From Liberiplasma sp046541015 (GTDB lineage: Bacteria > Bacillota_I > Bacilli_A > Izemoplasmatales > Izemoplasmataceae): DNA of 29,499 bases. A program made the translations under genes and the position numbers. The stretch spans positions 1-29,499 of the forward strand of contig JBKHEA010000018.1 of the NCBI GenBank assembly GCA_046541015.1, written 5' to 3'. Numbering within the stretch: position 1 is the stretch's first letter; each line of letters begins with the position of its first letter. Below are positions 22,948 to 29,499 of this stretch, one piece after another. Below the pieces are notes generated by a model that did not search any database, was not told the origin of the DNA, and saw only the letters and a program-made list of their open reading frames with translations.

Positions 22948-23666
22948 TGGATAAAACCCTTGAAGCATTAATCATCAAAACCCTTGACTATCAAGAACAC
23001 AGTCAACTCGTCTATTTTTATACAAAAAGCGGCATGCAAAGTGCTTTAGCGCGCGGTGTAAAAAAAATGAATAATGCTTTAAGACCTTATATTCAAGTAG
23101 GAAACTATTTACAAATTACACTTTCTTTAGGTAAACTACCGACAATTAAAACCGCAGAAAAAATCGATCATTATCCAAGTATTAAAACTGATTTAATTAA
23201 AACGACAGTTTTAAGTAGTCTATTAGAAACCGTATCTTTATGTGTATCTAAGGAAGATGATCACCCTAAACTGTTTAACTTTTTAATTAAATGTTTTAAC
23301 GCCTTAAAAAAGACGAACGATGCGCTTGAACTAAGTTTACTTTTCGACCTAAAAATGTTATATTTTCTAGGATATGGCTTAAACTTTAATCAGTGTCATG
23401 TTTGTGCATCAAAAGATGATTTATATTTAGATACATTTACTGGTATGGTGAGTTGTAAAATGCATTTAGATAACCCTCACGTCGCTTTAAATCAAGATAC
23501 TTTTATGCCTTTAAAATACTTACTTTATGCAGATGTAACAACGTATGAATCCTTAGCGTTACCGCAAGAAGCATCCTTACGTTTAATGAAAATCATTGAT
23601 CAACTTTTTGTTGATCACTTAGGATTAAAAAGAAAAAGTAAAACATTATTATATACATTACTCTAA
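22947..23666 (+). CDS. recO: DNA repair protein RecO
   Basis: 239 residues. An N-terminal OB fold (about 1-80, beginning with ALIIKTLDYQEHSQLVYFYT) precedes a helical domain with a zinc site made by C150, C153, C170 and possibly H173. RecO helps load RecA on SSB-coated DNA with RecR. The C-terminus is typical in length. It overlaps era by one base and glyS follows after 11 nt. Confidence 0.93.
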   Translation: MDKTLEALIIKTLDYQEHSQLVYFYTKSGMQSALARGVKKMNNALRPYIQVGNYLQITLSLGKLPTIKTAEKIDHYPSIKTDLIKTTVLSSLLETVSLCVSKEDDHPKLFNFLIKCFNALKKTNDALELSLLFDLKMLYFLGYGLNFNQCHVCASKDDLYLDTFTGMVSCKMHLDNPHVALNQDTFMPLKYLLYADVTTYESLALPQEASLRLMKIIDQLFVDHLGLKRKSKTLLYTLL

Positions 23667-23677
23667 GAGGTGAACCC

Positions 23678-25051
23678 ATGAAAATAACAATGGAACAACT
23701 AGTAAATTACGCAAAAACTTTTGGCTTTGTCTTTCAAGGTAGTGAGATCTATGGTGGTCTTGCGAATACTTGGGATTATGGCCCACTTGGAGTTAGCTTA
23801 AAAAACAACCTTAAAAATGCCTGGTGGCAACGATTCATTCAAGAAGACATACATAATGTCGGACTTGATTCAGGAATTCTAATGAATCCATCTGTTTGGA
23901 AAGCAAGTGGCCATGTTGATGGGTTTAACGATCCTTTAACCGACTGTAAAGCCTGTAAAACACGTCATCGTGCCGATCATTTAGTTGAAGCGCATGATGA
24001 AAATGTCAATGCGGATGCTTTAAGTACCGAAGAACTTGAAGCCTACTTAAGTGAACACAAAATTAAATGTCCTAACTGTGGGGCAATGGCATTTACCCCA
24101 ATTAGACAATTTAATTTAATGTTTAAAACCAGTCAAGGGGTTTTAGATGATTCTTCGCAAGTCATTTACTTGCGTCCTGAGACTGCGCAAGGGATATTTT
24201 TAAACTTTAAAAACGTTCAACGTAGTTTAAGAAAAAAAATACCTTTTGGAATTGGCCAAATAGGTAAAAGTTTTAGAAATGAAATTACCCCAGGAAATTT
24301 CATTTTTAGAACCCGTGAATTTGAACAAATGGAATTAGAGTTTTTCTGTAAACCAGGAGAAGAAATGACATGGTTTACGTATTATAAAGATGCATGTAAA
24401 AACTTCTTACTAGATTTAAATATTCGTGAAGAAAACTTAATCTTAAGAGACCATGATCCTTCTCAATTATCACACTACTCTAATGCTACAACCGATATTG
24501 AGTACCGTTTTCCTTGGGGTTATGATGAACTGTGGGGTATTGCCTCAAGAACTGACTATGATTTAAAGCAACATCAAACAGCTTCTGGGGTTAGTTTAGA
24601 ATATTTAGACCCAGAAACCAATGAAAAATATTTACCCTACGTTATTGAACCTTCATTAGGTGTTGAGCGTTTGTTTTTAGCTGTTTTACATGAAGCCTAT
24701 CATGAAGAAACGCTCGAAGATGGAGAAACGCGCATCAACTTACGCTTACATCCAGCGCTAGCCCCTTTTAAAGTTGCGGTTTTACCACTTATAAAAAAAT
24801 ATCATCAAGAAAAAGCCTTAGCACTTTATAAAACCCTATCATCTTTTACAGATGCTGTCTATGATGATACCGGAAAAATAGGGAAACGCTATCGCCGTCA
24901 AGATGCGATTGGAACCCCGTTTGCAATTACAATTGATGATGAATCTTTAAGGGATAACACCTATACGTTAAGAGACCGTGATACGATGGAACAAATCCGC
25001 TTAACAGAAGAAGAACTTATTGCTACCATTTTAAAAAAATCTAGATTTTAG
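23678..25051 (+). CDS. glyS: Glycyl-tRNA synthetase, alpha2 (dimeric) type
   Basis: 457 residues in one chain. A class II synthetase: an N-terminal motif 1 region with QGSEIYGGLANTWDYGPLG (19-37), the motif 2 region SFRNEITPGNFIFRTREFEQ, motif 3 near PSLGVERLFLAVL, and an anticodon-binding domain at the C-terminus (about 360-457, with KIGKRYRRQDAIGTPFAI). CxxC pairs at CKAC and CPNC suggest a zinc-binding insertion. Bacillus has the two-subunit glyQ/glyS enzyme at this place, while this organism has the unrelated eukaryote-like one-chain form seen in mycoplasmas and staphylococci. With only 11 nt upstream there is no room for a T-box. Confidence 0.96.
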   Translation: MKITMEQLVNYAKTFGFVFQGSEIYGGLANTWDYGPLGVSLKNNLKNAWWQRFIQEDIHNVGLDSGILMNPSVWKASGHVDGFNDPLTDCKACKTRHRADHLVEAHDENVNADALSTEELEAYLSEHKIKCPNCGAMAFTPIRQFNLMFKTSQGVLDDSSQVIYLRPETAQGIFLNFKNVQRSLRKKIPFGIGQIGKSFRNEITPGNFIFRTREFEQMELEFFCKPGEEMTWFTYYKDACKNFLLDLNIREENLILRDHDPSQLSHYSNATTDIEYRFPWGYDELWGIASRTDYDLKQHQTASGVSLEYLDPETNEKYLPYVIEPSLGVERLFLAVLHEAYHEETLEDGETRINLRLHPALAPFKVAVLPLIKKYHQEKALALYKTLSSFTDAVYDDTGKIGKRYRRQDAIGTPFAITIDDESLRDNTYTLRDRDTMEQIRLTEEELIATILKKSRF

Positions 25052-25059
25052 GTGATAAT

Positions 25060-26826
25060 GTGCCCAACATCAACGATTCCATAGTTGACGAAATATTGTA
25101 TAAAACCAATATCGTTGACTTAATAAGTGAAGTGACACCACTAGAAAAAAAGGGGAAAAATCATTTTGGTTTATGCCCTTTTCATCATGAAAAAACCCCT
25201 TCATTTTCCGTTGATGAAGAAAAAGGACTCTATCACTGCTTTTCTTGTAAGGCAAGTGGTAATGCGATTACTTTTGTTAAAGAAACCAAAAATATTAGTA
25301 GCCAACAAGCAATAGAATATTTAGCAAGTCGCTTAAATATTGATTATGCCCCTAAACAATCCTCTAATCCTTTAAGAAAATATTATGAAATCAATCAAGA
25401 AGCCAATCAGTTCTTTAAAATAGTATTAAACCATACAAGTCTTGGAAAAGAGGCACTAGCTTATTTAAAGGCTCGGGGTTTAAAAAAAGAAACGATTGAA
25501 ACGTTTGATATTGGGCTTGCACCTAATCAAAAGGATGCGCTTTATCAAGCCTTAATTCAAAAATCATTTCTCAGTAGTGACTGTATGGATTTAGGACTTA
25601 TCAAAGAAGATCAAACGGTTTATGATATGTTTAGAAACCGTATTATGTTTCCACTTCATAATGAAGAAGGTGACGTGGTTGGCTTTTCTGGTAGAATCTA
25701 TCAAGATGACACTAGTATGGCAAAATACATGAATAGTCCTCAAAGCGTCATCTTTGAAAAAAGTGACGTATTATATAACTTAAACCGTATCAAACCGTTT
25801 GTAAAAGAAAAAAACCGCATTGTTATTTTTGAAGGGTTTATGGATGTCATTAGTGCTTATCAAGCTGGGATTAAAGAAGGCGTTGCCGTAATGGGGACTG
25901 CGCTTACGGATAAACACATTCAAAAACTTAAAAAATATACCAACACAATCATCTTATGTTTTGATGGTGACCAAGCTGGTATTGATGCAACCCATAAGTT
26001 TATCCGTGATTTAAAACGCGCTAAATTTGAAGTTAAAGTTGCTATGCTAGAAGAAAAACTAGACCCCGATGATACCATTAAAACCTATGGGAATGCGCAC
26101 TTTGTAAAACTCATTGATGAAGCACTTGATGCAACGAACTACTTATATGAATCATATAAGCAACATGTTTCAAAAAATCAAATTACCGAAATTGAACAAT
26201 TTAAAAAACGCATTTTTGAAATGATTAAGGATGAATCAAGTGTAGTTACTGACTATTATTTACGCAAATTAAGTAAGGATTTCTCAATTTCACAAGAAAT
26301 TTTACAACAAGATTTTTCTAGCATTAAAAAAACGTATACACCGACTTATAAAAAACTACCAAAAGTAGATATTACGGATAAATTTATTAAAGCTGAACGT
26401 GGGTTAATCTATTATTTCTTTAAAGACCGCTACTATGAACGTCGTTTTAGAAGCGAGTTTAAAGATATCATGTTTAACGACAAACATGCTCGTGATATTC
26501 AGCTTGAAATATTTGAATACTATCGTTTAAATAAAGAAAGCTTATGCATTGTCCCAGCACTTTTTATGCACTATTTAAGTGAAGATAAACAAGCTTACTT
26601 TAAACGTTATATTGAACAAAAAAATTACCCTCATGATGAACAAGAATTTGAAGATTACTTAAAAGTTATGCGCGAACAAAACCGTCGCAGTGAAATAACC
26701 ATTCTAAAACAAAAACTTAAAGCGGCGATGACTACCGAAGAAAAAATACATTTTAGAAAAGAAATTGATGCCATTATTAAGGAGGCAAACCATGGAAAAA
26801 GAAAAAATTATTCAGGAACTCATTGA
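25060..26826 (+). CDS. dnaG: DNA primase DnaG
   Basis: 588 residues from a GTG start with AGGTGAT before it. The CHC2 zinc finger has C40, H43, C61 and C64. The RNA polymerase/TOPRIM core has E259 in FEGFMDV and D303/D305 in CFDGDQAG. The C-terminal helicase-binding domain is recognisable only by position. It makes primers for DNA replication. The gene ends with TGA 35 nt inside sigA, so its last residues are read from sigA DNA in another frame. The dnaG-sigA pair is the core of the macromolecular synthesis operon. Confidence 0.97.
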   Translation: MPNINDSIVDEILYKTNIVDLISEVTPLEKKGKNHFGLCPFHHEKTPSFSVDEEKGLYHCFSCKASGNAITFVKETKNISSQQAIEYLASRLNIDYAPKQSSNPLRKYYEINQEANQFFKIVLNHTSLGKEALAYLKARGLKKETIETFDIGLAPNQKDALYQALIQKSFLSSDCMDLGLIKEDQTVYDMFRNRIMFPLHNEEGDVVGFSGRIYQDDTSMAKYMNSPQSVIFEKSDVLYNLNRIKPFVKEKNRIVIFEGFMDVISAYQAGIKEGVAVMGTALTDKHIQKLKKYTNTIILCFDGDQAGIDATHKFIRDLKRAKFEVKVAMLEEKLDPDDTIKTYGNAHFVKLIDEALDATNYLYESYKQHVSKNQITEIEQFKKRIFEMIKDESSVVTDYYLRKLSKDFSISQEILQQDFSSIKKTYTPTYKKLPKVDITDKFIKAERGLIYYFFKDRYYERRFRSEFKDIMFNDKHARDIQLEIFEYYRLNKESLCIVPALFMHYLSEDKQAYFKRYIEQKNYPHDEQEFEDYLKVMREQNRRSEITILKQKLKAAMTTEEKIHFRKEIDAIIKEANHGKRKNYSGTH

Positions 26827-28054
26827 AATTAGTAAAGTCAAAGGGTATGTTGCTGTTAAAGAGGTAAAACGTTATGTTGACGAAAACAGCGACGATTTTG
26901 ATGAAGTCATCACAGAACTCGAAAAAAACAATGTTGATGTGGTAAGCGAGGAGGAAATGATTTCATACAAAATTCCAAAACTAACCTTAGATGAAGATGA
27001 TGACGATGACTTAGATTTAGAAGAAGATGATGATATTGATTCAGATTTAGTCTTAGATTTAGATTTTGCTAAAGACATTGAAGAAGAATTACTACACGAT
27101 AAGTCATTTGAGTCACAAACATCGATTAAAGTCGATGATCCTGTGCGCATGTATTTAAAAGAAATTGGCCGTGTTGAACTCCTTGACCCTGATTATGAAT
27201 TACAACTTGCACAAGATATTTACCATGCAGAAATTGCCAAAGAACAATATGAAAGCATGCAAGAAAATAATGATGAAATTACTCAAGATTATAAACTTGA
27301 AGTTGAACAACTCTTATATAAAGGTGAACTGGCCAAAAACAAATTAGTAGAGGCAAACTTACGTTTAGTAGTCTCTATTGCGAAACGTTATGTTGGTCGT
27401 GGGATGCAGTTTTTAGATTTAATTCAAGAAGGAAACATGGGATTAATTAAAGCTGTGGGTAAATTTGATCACACTAAAGGCTTTAAATTTTCTACCTATG
27501 CAACCTGGTGGATTCGTCAAGCAATTACCCGTGCAATTGCCGATCAAGCGCGTACGATTCGTATCCCTGTTCACATGGTAGAAACCATCAATAAACTCGT
27601 AAGAACCCAGCGTCAACTTATCCAAGAATTAAAACGTGAACCCCAACCCGAAGAAGTCGCAGAACGTATGGGCATAAGCGTTGAAAAGGTTCAAATCATT
27701 CAAAAAGTTGCTCAAGAACCAATTTCACTTGAAAGTCCTGTTGGGGAAGAAGAAGATTCAAGTTTAGGTGATTTTATCGCTGATCAAGATACTTTAACTC
27801 CCCTTGAATTTACATCTAAAGAAATGTTAAAACGTGAACTTGATGCGGTCTTAGAAACACTAACTGATCGTGAAGAAAAAGTATTACGTATGCGTTTTGG
27901 ATTACTTGATGGTCGCACAAGAACACTTGAAGAAGTCGGACGCGAGTTTGGCGTAACGCGTGAGAGAATTCGTCAGATTGAAGCAAAAGCTTTACGTAAA
28001 TTGCGTCATCCTTCACGCAGTAAAAAACTTAAAGATTTTATGGGTGGAAGATAA
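26792..28054 (+). CDS. sigA: RNA polymerase primary sigma factor SigA/RpoD
   Basis: 420 residues from ATG 26792, which has a perfect AAGGAGG; an open extension to 26765 lies in dnaG and is not coding in this frame. An N-terminal region 1.1-like helix bundle is followed by a very acidic low-complexity linker (about 65-95, runs of Asp). Region 1.2 follows (DDPVRMYLKEIGRVELL), then region 2 with RLVVSIAKRYVGRGMQFLDL and the -10 reading helix around TYATWWIRQAITRAI, region 3, and region 4.2 (REFGVTRERIRQIEAKALRK). It recognises the TTGACA/TATAAT promoters seen in this window. It overlaps dnaG by 35 nt and trmK by one. Confidence 0.98.
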   Translation: MEKEKIIQELIEISKVKGYVAVKEVKRYVDENSDDFDEVITELEKNNVDVVSEEEMISYKIPKLTLDEDDDDDLDLEEDDDIDSDLVLDLDFAKDIEEELLHDKSFESQTSIKVDDPVRMYLKEIGRVELLDPDYELQLAQDIYHAEIAKEQYESMQENNDEITQDYKLEVEQLLYKGELAKNKLVEANLRLVVSIAKRYVGRGMQFLDLIQEGNMGLIKAVGKFDHTKGFKFSTYATWWIRQAITRAIADQARTIRIPVHMVETINKLVRTQRQLIQELKREPQPEEVAERMGISVEKVQIIQKVAQEPISLESPVGEEEDSSLGDFIADQDTLTPLEFTSKEMLKRELDAVLETLTDREEKVLRMRFGLLDGRTRTLEEVGREFGVTRERIRQIEAKALRKLRHPSRSKKLKDFMGGR

Positions 28055-28716
28055 TGCTTAACCATCGTTTAAGCACGTGTTTACCTTATTTAAAGGGGTG
28101 TACCGTGCTTTACGATATTGGTACAGATCATGCCTATTTTCCTATTTATGCGATAAAAGAAGGCTTAATAAAAAAAGCGTATGCGATTGACAATAAAATT
28201 GGACCGCTTTCACTTGCAAAAGATAATATTGAAAAGCATGGCTTAAGCGATAAGATTTACCCAATCTTAGCCAGTGGTATTGATGCTATGAAGCCTGAGG
28301 TTGACATTATCATGATGGCTGGCCTTGGGGGAAACTTAATATATGATATCTTTAAAAGCGCTAATTTACCCTATGTAAAACGGTTAATCTTACAACCAAA
28401 TAACAATGCCTCAAGCGTAAGAAGGCTGATTAAAAATAATTATGTTATTACCGATGAACAAATCATCATAGAAAATGGAACCATCTATACCATCATAATC
28501 TTAGAACCCGGACATAAAGATTATACAGAAAAAGAAATCCTTTTTGGCCCGGTACTATTAAAAACAAAACCCGCACTTTATAAACAACAACTAGAAAATG
28601 AACTTTCTCACATTAATTCAATCATTAAACAAGTTCCTAAAGGAAAACTTAATCCTAATTTACTTAAAGAAGCGTTGCTTATTAAGGAGGTATTAGATGA
28701 ATGGTCAACTAATTAA
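28054..28716 (+). CDS. trmK: tRNA (adenine22-N1)-methyltransferase TrmK
   Basis: 220 residues. A class I SAM methyltransferase: motif I VLYDIGTDHAYFPIYA (18-33), the acidic loop YAIDNK (43-48), motif IV region DIIMMAGLGG (84-93) and the family's LILQPNNNASSVRRLI (111-126). A C-terminal coiled coil is present. It makes m1A22 in tRNA. The genes sigA-trmK-nif3 are adjacent in Bacillus too. Its start overlaps the sigA stop by one base and its end overlaps the next gene by 20 nt. Confidence 0.94.
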   Translation: MLNHRLSTCLPYLKGCTVLYDIGTDHAYFPIYAIKEGLIKKAYAIDNKIGPLSLAKDNIEKHGLSDKIYPILASGIDAMKPEVDIIMMAGLGGNLIYDIFKSANLPYVKRLILQPNNNASSVRRLIKNNYVITDEQIIIENGTIYTIIILEPGHKDYTEKEILFGPVLLKTKPALYKQQLENELSHINSIIKQVPKGKLNPNLLKEALLIKEVLDEWSTN

Positions 28717-29473
28717 ACGCTTTTTCGATGATAAATACCCCATTGATTTAGCGTATGAATGGGATAATGTTGGATTACAAGTAGGCACATTAAATAAAGA
28801 AATTAAAAGTATCTTAATCAGCTTAGACCTTACAAAAGAAGTCTTAGATGAAGCGATTAAACTAAAGGTTAATCTCATTATCACCCATCATCCTTTAGTC
28901 TTTAAACCCCTTTATAACATTCTCACAGATTCTTATAAAGGTAGACTCATAGAAACCTTAATCAAACATGATATTGCCTTATACGTCAGTCACACAAACT
29001 ATGACTTAGGTCATTCAGGTATGAATCAAGTTTTAGCCGATTTACTAGACTTAAAAAATCAGCGTCCTTTAGAAATGGTTACACCAAGCAATGGAATAGG
29101 TAAAATTGGTGAAATTAAACCCCTTCCAATGAATGAAGCGATTACTTATATTAAAGAAAAACTTAATATGAAAAATGCTAGACTCATTAGTAAAAATGCT
29201 AATAAAAAGGTAAAAACTATTGCTATTAGTGGTGGCAGTGGCAGTTCACATATGTTTGCAGCTAAAAAAGAGGGCGCAGATTTATATGTAACGGGTGATA
29301 TTAGTTATCACAATGCTCATGATATGTTACAAATGGGACTTAATGCCTTAGATATTGGTCACTACGCTGAAAAAAACTTTAAAAAAGCTTTAAAACAAGA
29401 ACTTATTGATGCTGAAATAGATTGTCCAATTTATGAATCATCAATAGACTTAGATCCATTTAAATACGTATAA
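28697..29473 (+). CDS. Nif3-like dinuclear metal centre protein (YqfO family)
   Basis: 258 residues, the short form without the inserted PII-like domain of B. subtilis YqfO. The metal ligands are visible: H64 and H65 in ITHHPLVFKP, D103 in HTNYDLGHSGMN, and H222 and E225 in DIGHYAEKN. The start MNGQLIKRFF has a strong GGAGGT within the end of trmK. The family is widely conserved, often labelled GTP cyclohydrolase type 2-like, but its physiological role is unsettled, so only the fold and metal site are claimed. A terminator begins right after the stop. Confidence 0.94.
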   Translation: MNGQLIKRFFDDKYPIDLAYEWDNVGLQVGTLNKEIKSILISLDLTKEVLDEAIKLKVNLIITHHPLVFKPLYNILTDSYKGRLIETLIKHDIALYVSHTNYDLGHSGMNQVLADLLDLKNQRPLEMVTPSNGIGKIGEIKPLPMNEAITYIKEKLNMKNARLISKNANKKVKTIAISGGSGSSHMFAAKKEGADLYVTGDISYHNAHDMLQMGLNALDIGHYAEKNFKKALKQELIDAEIDCPIYESSIDLDPFKYV

Positions 29474-29499
29474 AAAAAGTGTCGCTTAAGCGACACTTT
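29474..29499 (+). terminator. Terminator at the right edge, after the nif3-like gene
   Basis: The last 24 nt (29476-29499) are a perfect palindrome, with AAAGTGTCGC and GCGACACTTT arms around TTAA. It begins 3 nt after the stop codon. The T-run continues past the window. Because it is symmetrical it could also serve a convergent gene to the right. Confidence 0.85.

Noticed and set aside
23667..23677. T-box riboswitch before glyS
   Set aside because: Only 11 nt separate recO and glyS; there is no space for a leader.
26872..27150. Minus-strand open frame opposite the sigA N-terminus, Ser-rich
   Set aside because: It is the antisense of the Asp-rich linker; low complexity and no ribosome binding site or promoter.
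1..29499. CRISPR arrays, insertion sequences, tRNA or rRNA genes, prophage or toxin-antitoxin genes
   Set aside because: I saw no spaced direct repeats, transposase motifs, cloverleaf sequences or phage genes; almost all of the window is filled by recognisable housekeeping and pilus genes.

Overview
This is a low-GC chromosomal segment from a monoderm (Firmicutes-type) bacterium. Ribosome binding sites are strong AGGAGG/GGTGAT types. TGA is used as a normal stop at the end of the PilV-like minor pilin gene, dnaJ and dnaG, and Trp is TGG, so the UGA=Trp code of Mycoplasma/Spiroplasma is excluded. Housekeeping order, an alpha2-type glycyl-tRNA synthetase, an MEP-pathway ispG and very tight gene packing suggest a lineage near the root of the Mollicutes/Bacilli (Izemoplasma-, Haloplasma-, Acholeplasma- or Erysipelotrichia-like). 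This taxonomic placement is inference.

Layout. (1) 1-9463 is a type IV pilus (T4aP) locus. Three minor pilin genes on the minus strand (PilV/GspI-, PilW/GspJ- and PilX/GspK-like, the last cut by the window edge) diverge from a plus-strand set. That set runs VanW-family membrane protein, pilB ATPase, pilC platform, major pilin with its own promoter and terminator, pilD prepilin peptidase, then overlapping pilM-pilN-pilO. No retraction ATPase (PilT), PilP or secretin is present; the last two are not expected in a monoderm. (2) 9474-12402 holds ispG (minus strand, convergent with pilO), rpmG, a ROK glucokinase and a metallo-beta-lactamase-fold hydrolase. (3) 12408-17158 is the heat-shock operon hrcA-grpE-dnaK-dnaJ behind a consensus promoter with two CIRCE operators and an internal hairpin between dnaK and dnaJ. 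(4) 17169-17835 is a stand-alone lipoprotein gene of unknown function. (5) 17861-29499 is a dense housekeeping array: rsmE, mtaB, rpsU, phoH, ybeY, cdd, era, recO, glyS, dnaG, sigA, trmK and a Nif3-family gene, ending in a perfect hairpin at the right edge.

From what I recall of Bacillus subtilis gene order, the same genes lie in one chromosomal region there (sigA-dnaG-glyQS-recO-era-cdd-ybeY-phoH...rpsU...mtaB-rsmE-prmA-dnaJ-dnaK-grpE-hrcA, and nearby ispG...rpmG...glcK...yqgX-comG). Here that region is rearranged. The T4P locus lies next to ispG-rpmG-glcK-yqgX, the neighbourhood that carries the comG competence pseudopilus operon in Bacillus. The pilus genes are the most interesting part: a PilMNO-type machine in the comG neighbourhood, a VanW-family protein as first gene, a PilM with degenerate nucleotide-binding motifs, and shared promoter and 5'-UTR features that suggest coordinated, pilin-biased expression. 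No gene-free stretch exceeds 300 bases. I saw no tRNA or rRNA genes, insertion sequences or CRISPR arrays.
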